The notes below the pieces were generated by a model that saw nothing but the letters and a program-made list of their open reading frames with translations, was not told the origin of the DNA and made no database searches. Below are positions 48,941 to 61,900 of a stretch of 64,000 nucleotides of DNA, in pieces. Source of the DNA: Marthasterias glacialis. Lineage: Eukaryota > Echinodermata > Asteroidea > Forcipulatida > Asteriidae. A program made the position numbers and the translations under genes. The stretch covers positions 13,606,838-13,670,837 of the forward strand of contig OU452231.1 of assembly GCA_911728455.2 (NCBI GenBank). The letters run 5' to 3'. Position 1 is the first letter of the stretch; each line of letters opens with the position of its first letter.

Positions 48941-50647
48941 CGAAATGAGCTTGATTTGTTCAAAGAATTGAAGCATTTGCAGACATTTTACCAATGATGA
49001 GCAAAAGTGTAATGCAGTAATGGGTGCTTTTTAGTTTGCATTTATGAGAGAAGGTTAATTTTTCTTCCAAATAAGAATGGAGATACTAGCTAATTGCAGA
49101 CAGTTTAACTGTCATTGTGAGGGAGCATTGTAGAATTACTTTTCCAAATCATAAAAGAGGGTTGGTATTGTGCATCTTTTGTGAGCTTTAAAGGTGAAAT
49201 ACAGGATCGGTAATGCAGTGTTCTGACTTTGTGTGATTCAATACTTACATGAAGAAAAAAAACCTGTTAAAAGTTGGGCTCAATCTGTCAATCGAGTCAG
49301 AAGAAAATAGTGGAAAACCTGTGCAGACTTTTCAGCATGTAAACACATTGTCCTTAATTTTGATTGTTACTTACAATTGAAATTAAAATCAAAGTCTTCA
49401 GATTCTACTTTCTAGACTTTGGCAGTATTTCAGAAAGAAATATTTATGTGGAAGATTGTTACTGGTATGAACCTCATAACCAGTAAGCTTTCAGACTATG
49501 GAACAATTTGGATGAATACCAATCCTGTATTCTACCTTTTAAGCATGTCAGATTTACATGTACGTGTACATGTAAAATAAGCAGTAGTACATGACCACAT
49601 TAGCCTGGAATTACACGGATGCCACTGAGACCATTGCCTCTGCTGCCCTGGTATTTGCCTCAGTGCCCCCATCAAATGGTTTCCACAGACTTTAAGATTT
49701 TGCAAAATTGACAACGGCCTTGCCCACTCCAAAAAGATCACCAGTGTTCAATGATCATGCTGTATTACTGTACTGTATGTATAGTCAATAATATTGAATA
49801 CACTGCAGTGAATAGACACAATTTGTTTTGAATTGCATACAACATATCAGTCTGTGTCTTTAGGATGGACACTAAGGTATAGTGTGGTGCCCAGACTTGG
49901 CTAGATTATGAGCCAGTGGCACCAATGCCAAGACCAGGGCAATAGTGGTCAAAGATTAGTCCCCTGACTAGTCCCCTTAACAAGAAAAGGCAAAGAATCT
50001 GAAATTCAGAGTATCTGCTATGCACAACCTCATCGGAATATAAATACTATTTAAAAAAATATTGATTTAAAGTCAGTATTACATTTGTAAGGTATTGTAA
50101 CACATCAATGTCTCCCTTGTACATGTTTAAAAACAGACTAAGATTAGGACAACTGTTTGCTTTTACTTTGGTTTATTGTCTATATTTAATACAGAATATA
50201 AGCCAAGATTTTGTTACAAACAATTTTTTGTGACGATTCATTTTTAGTGTACAGTAAAATAGCACTTGTATGCATTTAATATGAACCTGAACATTATATC
50301 TTCATCCTTCTTCTTCATGATTCATCATCTGATAAATTTGTACAGAGCTGGTGTGTTTATCCTCATAAGTGGCAGACAATTGTTTTGTTTTCCAAAAAAC
50401 CTCAAAAGAATTACGACATTCTGCCATCCACAGTATGTCATACAAGACACTCTAGCGTATGCCCATACTTGGTGCTATACCTTTAGAAGACTCGCAACTG
50501 GAAATAAATTTGAGTAAAATAACTTAATAAAATCGTCTGAACCCAAACTCAAGGCAAATGCAATGTCTTTAACACTTGTCATCTTTGAAAAGGCAAGGCT
50601 ATTTTCATTTTGCAAAGGGCACGTCCATTGAAAACAATCTTACAGTC

Positions 50648-50822
50648 TATTGACCCCTTGCACGCACGTCACCCGCGCCGACTGTGCCACGCTCACCATT
50701 TTGGTGGTCAATAGGTTTACGTGTAAACACCACGTCTCCTAAAATGCGCTCTTCACTGAATAACTCGGTGACATTGACCACCAAGATTATTGTGATGATA
50801 ATGTCAGGTGAAATGGGTCAAT
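50648..50822. mobile_element. MITE-like element with TTGACCC termini, copy 1
   Basis: Starts TATTGACCCCTTGCACGCAC and ends GTCAGGTGAAATGGGTCAA. An opposite-orientation copy is at 53,120-53,287. The terminal inverted repeat is short (TTGACCC). Inside is GACCACCAAGATTATTGTGA. Confidence 0.65.
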
Positions 50823-52422
50823 GGGAAGCTTTTGAAGGGGGGCAAAGGCCAAGACCACTAAGGCAGCAGAGGCCTTGGTCTCAGTGACCTTCGTGTAATT
50901 CCATGCCTGTTGGATGTCTGGACGAGAGATAATGTGTACTTAGCACTTGGTTGAAATGGGTGCCGAGAAAGATTCCGCAAAATTCATGAAAATTGCATGA
51001 CTTCTTATAATTATAAAACTCTTGAATCGGAAACATTGAGTTGTGATGTTGTTGCACTAAATGTACAGACCATGTGGTCTTTGTGTACATCTAAACTGCC
51101 CTCTATTGAAATCTGCCTGTTGGTGCGCATGCGTATCATGTTTTGCATAAATTTGGTGAGGAGTGACATCAAAGGTCACACATAATGCAAAGGCAATCTG
51201 ACCTGTGATGTCACTTCCAATCCAAATTTATACAAATCACGACCAGTGTGCAAGCAGGCAGGAACATAAAGTTTTGGTTTTGCCTTGGCGTTGGAGGATA
51301 CATCATCAATACATTCACTAGTTACATGTAATAACAAAAGGCACCATTAAAATTCATACATATAATGATATAAAAATATCCTCAATTTGTTCTTGCATCA
51401 ACAACAGAACATTTTTCACAGAATTGACATTGCAGGCGTGAATTACAATGTACTTTCTTTCAATTACTCAAATACTTTCCAAGGCTTTATATCTTCATTG
51501 TCATACATTACAACAAATAGGAACTTGACCTTTGTACTAAGTGGACAATTTGCCTTTCATTAATTAAACAATACAACATATACATGTAAAACTATGAAAA
51601 TACGTGTACAGCATTTATAAGTTAGAAGTACAGTACATGTACAATTAAAAATGGTTGCACAACTGAAGGATTTTGAACACTAGGTGGCAGCAGACATACC
51701 AGATAACTTTCCATTGTTCACGTGTTGTTGAGCATGTGTATATTTCAGAGAATAATGGATTTATCTGACTGCCACACCTAGTGTCCACACAAGTCTCTGA
51801 TTGGTAATAAAAAAATGATGATTATAAAAAACCATAACCTAAAGTTCAAAATTAATCCTCTCGCATGAAAGCCTTATTATGAAATCAACATTTTGCTTTG
51901 GAAGTGAAGTCCACACATATTACAAACTATGGATGAAAACATTATAGACCATGTAACACCCTATGTTTACAAAAGAGCCACAGAGCCTAGACTTTCTGTA
52001 CACATCCCAATTGACAAAAACACACAATCTTGTATTTTATGGAGATTGCACTGTCTGATTTTTATCAACTTTGGATACGAAGAAAAGGGGCACATCTCAA
52101 AACTGGTTGAGCTGTTATTTTATATCTCTTGAACTTATGTGGAAATTATGACACAAAATGTGGAATTTCCCATATGGCCAGTGTAGTATCTTGCCTGCCA
52201 GACATACCCTGGAATGGTCACATTCTTTTTTTTGTAAACAAAGGTTACATAGTCTGTATAATATGGCTTGCATTTGACCCACAATTTATTTTTGAGTCCA
52301 AACATTTGGGAGTTGAGAATTCACAGAACGAATTTTTGTTGTTGGTACAGCCCCTGGCCAGAGCACCTGGGGTCATGGTTCCAAATCAGTTACAAATCTA
52401 CAACCTATCGAAGTGTGTAAAC

Positions 52423-52685
52423 AGACCGATTCAATAAGCCCTGCCCCCTGATGTGTTGACCAATCAGCCTTGGCTATGCCACTGATAGTCTGACAAAAGT
52501 CTGACACAATAAAATCCTATTGGAAAATGTAAACGATATGTGTGCGTACTTCTAGCGCGCACGTTCACATTGTGCAGTGTGACAATGAAGAGACGCACAT
52601 TGTGCTGCCCACGTGCACAGTGGTGATGTAGCCAATGCTGTGATTGGTCAATATGCTTAGTGGGCGGGGCTTGCTGGATCGGTCT
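52423..52685. mobile_element. MITE-like element of 263 bp with arms of about 60 bp
   Basis: AGACCGATTCAATAAGCCCT, GCCCCCTGATGTGTTGACCAATCAG on the left; the right arm is the reverse complement with mismatches, ending TGATTGGTCAATATGCTTAG, TGGGCGGGGCTTGCTGGATCGGTCT. No coding content. Confidence 0.75.
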
Positions 52686-53119
52686 ATTAAAACACACCCC
52701 GCACAAAGAAATGTCTGTTTTTGCAAAACGGACCCTCCATGCATTATTTGTTAGTACAATATTGATGTCTTATGTATTGAGAGACCATTATTTATTGAGT
52801 CCCTCGCCCTCGGTTGAATTTTTTCATAAAACAGTAAAAAATTACTAATGGTAAAAATATATTACATCTCCTACATCGAACGAAGAAACATGCATTAAAA
52901 TGAACATACCTCATGATCAATAAACTTTAACATACAAAAACCAATCAAGGTTTACAAACATCGTATACACACTTTATCAGGTCTTCCCCCAAAATAACAT
53001 ATTGGTTGCGTCAGTGCAAAAACATAGATCAATTTTGTTGTATCCTTGTACAAGAGTCTTTATGCAAAACCACTTATCTCAACATAATAGGGTCTGTGTG
53101 TACATCTGGGATAGTTCTT

Positions 53120-53287
53120 TTGACCCAATTCACCTGACGTTATCATCACAATGATCTTGGTTGTGTCATTTTGGGCGTCAATGTCCCCCATTAACCCTTA
53201 CCATTATTTTGTGCATACAATGTGACTCCATAATGGTGAGCAATAGCAGAGAGTAGTCGTTTGTGACACTGGTGCAAGGGGTCAATA
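53120..53287. mobile_element. MITE-like element with TTGACCC termini, copy 2 (inverted)
   Basis: Starts TTGACCCAATTCACCTGACG, contains ATCATCACAATGATCTTGGT and ends TGGTGCAAGGGGTCAATAG, the reverse of 50,648-50,822. Confidence 0.65.
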
Positions 53288-53316
53288 GTGAATTTTTTTT
53301 TCTTCAATTTTTTGTA

Positions 53317-53766
53317 AACAAAGAAAATTGACTGGATCGGGATTTGAACCTGTGACCCCAGGCTTAACATACCGATGCTTTACCAACTGATCTATCCAGC
53401 CCTATGTTGGAAGTCTCCCTATTAGTCAATATCTTTGTTCGGGGGTGGGGGGGGGGGTGCCAGTCAGAAGCCATTCAACTGGCTACAAAGTCGCATTACC
53501 CTTATCCCCATTATCCCCATGTTGCCGCTTCCCAGGTTGTATCCATAGAGCTATACTATATCTCTATGATGTGTATCCTAACCTTGGGTGTGATCCCTGG
53601 CTACATGGCAGTAGCCGGTTGAATGGCTTCCATCTGGCACCCCCCTGAACAAAGATACTAATAGGGAGGCCAGCAATATAGGGCTGGATCGCTCAGTTGG
53701 TAGAACATTGGTACGTTAAACCGGTAGTTGCAGGTTCAAATCCCGCTCCAGTCAATTTTCTTTGTT
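53317..53766. mobile_element. Foldback element whose two arms each carry a tRNA-like SINE head
   Basis: Outer ends AACAAAGAAAATTGACTGGA and TCCAGTCAATTTTCTTTGTT are perfect inverses. The left arm (to about 53,485) contains a tRNA-like head on the minus strand and the right arm (from about 53,611) on the plus strand: GGGCTGGATCGCTCAGTTGG, with GTTCAAATCCCGCTCC as B box. Inner arm parts (CAGTCAGAAGCCATTCAACT and its inverse) also pair. A related tail without the mirror occurs near 28,150-28,260. Confidence 0.75.
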
Positions 53767-54549
53767 CACTCAAAATTGAACTAGAAATGTACCCAGTTTC
53801 CCTTGTGGTTGATTGCTCCATACATTTTTAGCAGCTTCAAGTATGTGTTCCCAGTAGAAGTTTTTTCAGAGATACATTTTTGCACCGAAATGACATATTT
53901 TTGGTTTAAGGTGTTTGAGAAAATAACAATATTTCTTTGGTCTCTAAAGCAACTTGGACGGATTTAAGATTCAAATTAAACTGCCCTGAAACTAAGTGTT
54001 TGTCATGTTCTAGTTTCCCTAAACCCTTTCACAACAATTGTGTATAAATTATGCAGATTTAAATGTAGAACAGCAGAGTCTAAAATCTAGTGCGTGTTCC
54101 GCTTGGACAAATTATAGGAAAAAGTGCGTTCAAGTTCTACAGAATGTTGGCGCACTGATCGAAGTAAAAATGGTGGTACACAGTAGCAGCAACCCTGTAG
54201 CAGTGAGGAGAGAGACACTAACTGCCAACACATCAGAAACATCTTTACCAAATGTTGCTTATCTTCGTGTCGGTGCAACACGGTTGTAGAGTTTACGTGA
54301 ACTGCGAGTTTTAGAAAAAGTCGAATCTCGCTCAACCAGTTGCCAATGAGGGTTTTCCATTTTTGCCCGACCAGCATAGTGGGATTATTTTCTCTGATTT
54401 GCCGGAATCATTTTTCTTTGAAGAGTACAGCTGGCACACCGAAACATGGACTTGACAAAGCCAAGCAAACAAAGATTCTCTTTGAAGTGCCATATTTCTC
54501 ATTTCTCTGTTGAGTAAATTTACGCATCGTGAACTGCAAAACCACAGCC

Positions 54550-54665
54550 GTGAGCTTTGAGCCCAAATACAATGAATAAACAATGGTGGAAGCCTCTTGA
54601 TGCCTCATAATGCTCTTATTGGAACAAAAGGACAAAGGTCTAGAATCAGGGCATACAAAATAACT
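54550..54665 (-). repeat. Interspersed repeat family D, inverted fragment
   Basis: Contains AATACAATGAATAAACAATG and GGAACAAAAGGACAAAGGTC, the inverse of 10,800-10,900. Confidence 0.5.
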
Positions 54666-55923
54666 CCTGCATAATCACAAAAATCTGAGAAAATATTTAG
54701 CTCCATGTGTCCTCTGTGTGGGTGGAACGAAGCAACCTTTGTTCAGGGCTTGGAGTTTCAGACAAAAATACAAAACGGATGTCACCCGTTTATTGGCATG
54801 GAAAATCATTTTGTGTATTCACCCCATCCGGAGCAAACTGGTTAAAATAACAGGATGTATACACAAAGTTAAGGGACGCCAAGATACGACATTGTTGCAC
54901 AATGTTGCACAAAGGAGTTACGATCGTGTTGCACAGACACAACATTATGTTCACCGCTAATTGTGGTGCACAACTCGCTCCTCTCGTAATTGTTTTCAAA
55001 CGTTTGCAACTCTGCACAATATGGAACACAGCCATGGTTTATAAGCCTGCCTGTGCGAGTGACTTTGATTGACTCAGGGCGATGCCGTTGGCTGAAGTGA
55101 CAAATGTGCATTTGCAGTGATCTAGCTAAAGCTGTCTCAAAAGCAGGCAATGTGAATGGCTGCCAGGCACTTTGTGCAAGGCGTCTGAATTACAATGCCC
55201 AGTTATGGCTTCCCCTTTATTCAAAGGAATTCATTTTAACAATGGCTGTTGTGGATGTGGTAGTCATTGCACAACCAAGCAGTAACTGTTGAAAGTGCAA
55301 ACTCTACTCAGTATGTCTTACTTAAAGGTGTTTCAACATTGTTCATTATGATTAATGGTATTTACAATAATTTCCAATGTTGTGACCGACATGATCTCAC
55401 TTGGATTTTATCCCTGTTGAGGTGAAAGCAAGGCTAAGCAGAGCTGTACATGTTTGCATGAAGTACAAACTGGTACCAACTATGGTGACGTCATGAATAT
55501 TTGTGATATTCTACTGTAACTTATACACTCTTTGGGTAAAATATTATACATTTGTATATATACACATGAAGTAAACGGCTACAAACACAGAATAATAACA
55601 ATACATAATGACATTCATGCAAATTCATAGACAAATAAATACAAACATGATAAAGAACCATGGAAATGCTGACATGGTAATTTTTTTTTTTAAAAAGGAC
55701 GGATGTAAATGATATATCTAGTGTGATTTCACAGCTTGCCTTCTCTACCAACGCGGTACCAGTGTGCACAATTTCGATAAATCGGTGTTAGGTGGAGAAT
55801 ATGTGGCAACAACTTTTATACAAAATGATGGTTAACTTCTTCTGAGATGATCAATGTCATATGATGACTTTTAAAGAAGGCAGATTCTTGGTGGGTGTGG
55901 TGATTTTCTTCAGTCGAGTTGCT

Positions 55924-58900
55924 TCAGTCGTTTGGCATGATGGTAATGGTTAACCCCATGTCTTGCCAGCGGTAAGTTTTAGGTAGATTTAGTTGCTGAA
56001 ATAAATACAAGGTTCAAATGTTGAAAAAGAGTGAAAACAGACATTAATTCGGTAATAACAGGACAAAGTACATGCGTAAAAAGATGATTACATTAAAACA
56101 CAAAAAGTACTAATAGTAATATGTAGTTCTTGTATTGTGCTTTTTCACACCCACCCACAGGCATCTCAAAGTACTCAGTATTTTTATGACGGGTATAAAG
56201 AGCTATGTTTGAATTATGAGAACAATTTATACAGCACAGTAGAAGGAGTTTACAAGAAGATGCAGTGCATTTTGAACTCAACTATTCCAGAAACACCTGC
56301 GCAAATGACAAGTGTACTGGGTTCTTTTACGTGCAATACTGCAATTCACAACACACAAAACCAACGGCTTCACGTCCCATCTGAAGGACAAAGCAATTGT
56401 GGTTATGTGTCTTGCTCAAGGACACAAGTGCCTCGACCAGGACCAAAACCCACACTCTGACAACACCAGCACATGAGTCCCGTGCACCAGACCCCATGAC
56501 AATACCACAGGTAGATTGGCTCACGGATTATAAACGTTTTCTGTGCTACTTAACACTGCGCCTGAACTTGCTTCTCTTGAGTATTAATACTTACTTGTTC
56601 TGAGGCAGTCACTTCATCTAGGTCCTCTGCTACTACGTCAATTGACTCACTAGAGAATAGCACCTAAGACAACAACAAATACGAACAAAATGAAAACTTC
56701 AAGTGGTGCTGAGAGACTGGTTGAAAAAACCTCTCTGTTTCATTTGGAATGGAACATTTGTTTTGAAACATAGTGTGTACATATAAAAAGAAATAGTGTC
56801 TTTGGCCATAGAGACAATTCTGAATCCTCTAATATCCCCCACTCTATGGTAACTCGACACCAAAGATGTTTGGACTTGAAAAAGCTTGGTATGCCTGGAC
56901 TAATGATAAGCAATTGTTATTTAGACCTAAAGTCCTCAATCCTCTGCAATCAGACAACTTCCTAAAATGAGATTTTTGAAGATTTGGGAGGGTTAAGGCT
57001 ATAGGGGACCAATATTAATTTAGTTCTCACATCTAACCATGAACACCGTAATGTTTTGGTTTCACCATGATGTCAGAGATCACACCATCTTTACTTTGTA
57101 CAGTTATAAAAGAAGGCACCCTTCATATAATGAGGCAAAAGTATCCTAAATATCAAATTTATTGCCCACATCTAACCATGAGCGCCTTAATGTTTTGGTT
57201 TGATCTCAGATGTCACATCACTTATAGATCTTGGGCAACTTTGTCACAGATCACACACATGCTTTAAACGTTGCCATTTCGGTGATCACTTTGCCCAAAG
57301 AAACGCACACAAAGTTCATGTTTATTGTAAATATTTGACAGATTCTGGCATGCAATTGTTTCCAAAAAATGACGAGTGTTACGTCACCAAATATTACATT
57401 CCAAGCTTACTTTAATAATGAAGATTTTTGAATTATGAGTTTAAAAAGAAAATTTTATGTGGTAAAATTACACAAAATTTATGGACACGTGCATCAGCCT
57501 GGCGCGCAGCAACATTACGCATCTAATTTAGTGTAACGAAGACGATATTTCTTTGCATTGATTGGCTCAATACCGCATTTTGCATCGCGCAACGGATAAT
57601 TTTAACAGTTGCACGTGACTAAATTACGCGTTAGTGATCACCAAAATGATTGCAAGTGGTCGGTGACGTCACGTGCACAAGGTCTAAAGGTCTAGACATT
57701 CTATGTGAAGAGAAGGCACAGTTTACATTTATACATACAATGACACTCCTCAAAATCAAATTTAGCCTTGAGCGCCTGCATGTTTACATTCCATTTGAGG
57801 AGACTCTGCAGTAAGGCATCAGAACCAGTGTGTTAATACAGTAGTTTTAATAACAAGTCACTTTCATTGTGCAAATTCCAAATATGTTTATATGCCCATC
57901 AAGAATAATAAAAACATTTAAGCAATAACATTTGATAATATTAATCAGAGATGTACAAGGACAAAATAAAATGAATGAATATACAGAGTACATGAAAATC
58001 ATTAAGAATACCAAGTTTGCAATCAATTTCTTTGTTCTGTGGAATTCAAGTTGTCCAACATGGGAGATCTGGATGTTTCAAAGGAAAGAACTCTTCAGTA
58101 AAATGTCCCAATCAAGCAATCTCTTTGGAACACCACTCAACATCCCAAATATTCAAAACGTTACTGCAAAACAATCAATCCAAGTACTAAGTATGCACCC
58201 TCGGTTGAGGAGTCCTTTACATCAGATGTTAACGTCTTGAAACAAGACTAAGGCCACATCCTTACCTGTAACCACTGCCCTCTCGCAGCGTGCGGATGGG
58301 ATTCATCAACAAAAGCGCCCTCAACGCCATTCGACACAAGCGTTATTGCACAGTCTCCTACCACGCTCTTGAAGGTGAAGTGACGGCCGTGTTTTAACCG
58401 CCCCCTAGTAAAACAGAAAACAGATTATAAACAATATTAATAGTGGCTTGCAAAGGACAAACGCACTAAACCCCGCCCATCATAGTAACTGCCTGTCAAC
58501 AGCACCTGTGGGTAAAGCTACACGTGACTCCCCGTCATTATGAGTGGTACATTCATTTCATTTCATTTCGGTTTTTGTTCACCAAACAAAATGTCCAAGG
58601 ACCAAAAACTTTTTGGTTTACAATGATAACAAATTACTCTAAAATTTTTAAAAACATAAACAATACAAATTACAGAGAAAAATTCATATATAAGGTTTTA
58701 ACATTATTGTGCTTACATCATAAAAAGCTACTAGAATTATTGATCAGCTCAAAATAATGAAAAGGCAACAGAGAATAAATAAAAAATTATTCTGATTCAC
58801 AAAACAATATTTAGTACATGTGGTTATAATTGAGAAAATTCAGAACACGGGCAGAAAAACAAAACATGTAAATACAATGAAGAGCCAGTATAGTATAGTA

Positions 58901-61900
58901 TCAACAAATTACACGACAAAAGATGAGAAATGCAATAGTAATAAAACAAATACATAAAAGCATAAGAATTGGGCATAAACACATTCATAAAATATATAGA
59001 GGTCAAATGTATAACACTCATAAACATTGTAAACATGCAATCACAGAGAAAGTGCGGCAGAATGAACTCACTTCATAGCAAGGGGAAATAGTGCTGCTGC
59101 TTCATGGTTGAGTTTGATGTGTACCCTGTCCAGGCACCGTGGATTACCCAGCTCCACCAGGTTACCCTGTGGGTCACTGTCGCTGTCCAAGGATTCCTGG
59201 CGCTGAGGTTGAAGGCTGGAGGGATGAGCTGTGGTCTTGTCAGACTGCGGTCCAGTGATGGGGGGCAGGGCTGGCCTCTCACTGGCTAGACCCATCTTCA
59301 GAGCTGCTTTGATCTGTTCAGATTCTGTTAAAGTGAAATCGATAACAGCTGGATTTTTGTAGTGACGACTTTCATAAAAATGATCAATCATGCATTACGT
59401 ACAAGTAGCAACATCCCTTAAAATAAACTTCATAAAAATAAAAGTATACAGCTAAAAAAAATACAAGTAACAGCTTAGCCGGGTTAAGATCAGTGACAAA
59501 AGATGTCTGACTGCAAAAAAATAAAGTACATCAGGCAGTCAAAAATAGTAAAGAATTTTGAAAAACACAAGTACAGGAACAAAACACATGTAACGACAAT
59601 TATATTCATTGTAAAAGCATGTTTAAAACAAAAAGCCCAAACTATCTGCTTAAAAATGGCAATACATGTAGATTGTGAGTGGTGAATATCAGGTTGTAGA
59701 TTATTCTGTAGTCAGGCAGGGAAATTGTTAAAAAACAAATTACATAAGTGTGCGTGAACGTAATAACAATAATGTAGTTACTGGATTAACACTGGATTAA
59801 AAAATTGAAACTATCAAGTGATACATAGTGCTGGAAAGACAAGCAAACAGTGAAAACCGGCTACAGTTAAAAACAAGCGGGACATCATAGCCTTTTTTAA
59901 ATTCATTATACACTATTGGTAAAGTGTCTGGAAATACTTCCATACCTTATGAGCATCAAGAGTTATTCAATAAAATCAACCTGCGAAAGTTTCAGCTCAT
60001 TTCATTGTTTCCTTTACGAGAAAACAATACAAAGTCATTCAGCGCTTTTGTATTCATTCTAACGGCCGGAGTTTTCGTCTCATGAGACGAAAAATCATTT
60101 GTGGATCTTATTTCACTAATTATTCGAAAACAATAACACATCAGACAAAAATATTTCACAGGAAGTTTTCTACCATCATCGTCTCTATACCATGTAAGTT
60201 ATGTGCAAATCTGTGAACATTTTGTTTTTCGGTGTTCCCAAAAGTGAATATGGGCTTTAAGGACAAAACGCTGTCTGAATTTCTGATTGAATTTGGTAGG
60301 CTGGTTCCATAAATGGAGGGGGGGGGGAGGGGTCACTCATAATGAAAAGGCCCTGTCACCAGCGTTTTTGCGTGACTTGTCGATGAAAATGGATGTAGCG
60401 TCAGAAGGATGAAGGAGTAAGAACTTCCGGAAGGTGGAGTACTACTCACGTTGAGGAGATATCCTCTGTGACAGGGGTTCATTCTCCCCAACAGGGTCGG
60501 TATCTTCTCCTTCTTGCCAGGAGCATCTGGCACTGACCCCGCTCAGGTTTGAGCCGTCCATGTCGATGCCTCGTTCTACTTCATCCTGAAGGTGTGGGTT
60601 CAGCTCAAAGATGGTTTCTCCACGGCGCATGTCCGTGATCAGCCATTCTCCGCCAGCACTGGTTGACATTACAAGATAATTTACAGTCATCAAGATGAAA
60701 AAAAAAGGATTACAAGCACTTCACCAAAAGTTAAAACCTATCTCACCTATGGTTCTTCTTGGAAACACTGTTAGTATTAGTACTTGGTTGTCACAAGCAG
60801 ACTAGTTTCCACCTGCTGCATCATGCAAAGCTTCAAACCTTATCTCAAAAGCAGGGTTTAGGCCTACCGCTTCACTTTTTCAAATGATTAGCCAGCAGGC
60901 CCATACTTTAGGCTTTCAGATATTACACGTTTTGGCTCAAATAATGTGAACTTACACAGGAATTGATTTCAAGAGTTCTAAAACTGACGGGCCGTTCCAC
61001 CGTTGTGCTGCCTGTAGTTCTTCTGTACATACACCAACAATCTGCAAAGAGCACAATGAAAATTTATCACTGGGTAACCATGGACCCTGCAGTTGTTTTT
61101 TGCTTAATTTGGATTTGAATATTTAGAATCTTTCCGGCCCCTCGAAAGTAACTGGCACTGTAACCTTAAACGGCCTTAAGATAACTGTACATTTAACCTT
61201 TGTGGATGAGACGATGAAGTAATGGTCACTTTTAAACTCAACAGGAAAACCCACATGACCATGTATGGATTGAAAACCAAATCTGCATGCAAGGCTCTGC
61301 TCCGGGGCCAGATCCGAACAAGGTTCCACTGAGGTGAAAGGCAGGGAAATATGAATCAACTTGGTGTGAATTTCACAAAGCACTAGGACTAGTCTTATCT
61401 CGAGTTAGGACGGGTAACTAGTCCTAACTTAAAGGACTACCGTAATTTTCGGCCCAAAAGCCGCTCGGCCCATTAGCCGCTGCGCCCAAGAATTTACAAA
61501 GCAAGATTCAGTTGTCGGCACATAAGCCGCTATACCCCATAAGCCGCAGTATTTTTTCAGAAAAAGACCGAAAATAAAGGCCATTGAGCACGTTTAATTT
61601 CAGGTGAACAATAGCGTGACCGCATTTACTGTAGTCAACACAGAAACAGTGGCCAAGTCCAGATCTGTATTTTCCTATAAATACTTTTGAACTTATCTAT
61701 ATGTCATTTACAAGCAATTTACAAGCCCAGCCAGCGTGCGTACCTTACGTTGCGGTCTTCCGATCGTGCACGTTGCAGCGACCATCATAAGCAAGAATTT
61801 ACAGCAGCGTAACGTTTCCAGAAGTTTCCTCCGCTACCGGCAGAGGGCGCGCTACATTTTTATAGCGCCCTCCAGTGGCAGCTTACGGCAAAGACCGGTA

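Larger units (their letters stand above)
47267..55923. other. Convergent intergenic region between BOD1L1 and SUFU 3' ends
   Basis: About 8.7 kb without a supported gene. It includes BOD1L1 3' UTR of unknown length, family E copies (47,360-47,525; 49,610-49,735; 50,565-50,915), a MITE fragment (47,718-47,836), a tandem duplication (48,662-48,938), two inverted copies of a TTGACCC element (50,648-50,822; 53,120-53,287), a 263-bp MITE (52,423-52,685), the tRNA-armed foldback (53,317-53,766) and a family D copy (54,550-54,665). No ORF over 110 codons shows a recognisable domain. Confidence 0.6.

Noticed and set aside
53690..53760. Possible tRNA with a GTT-like anticodon
   Set aside because: Position 33 is C where U is expected, the loop is irregular, and the sequence is one arm of a foldback repeat.
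57480..57680. GC- and CpG-rich patch in a SUFU intron as an alternative promoter
   Set aside because: No start-proximal exon, initiator or conserved motif could be supported from sequence alone.
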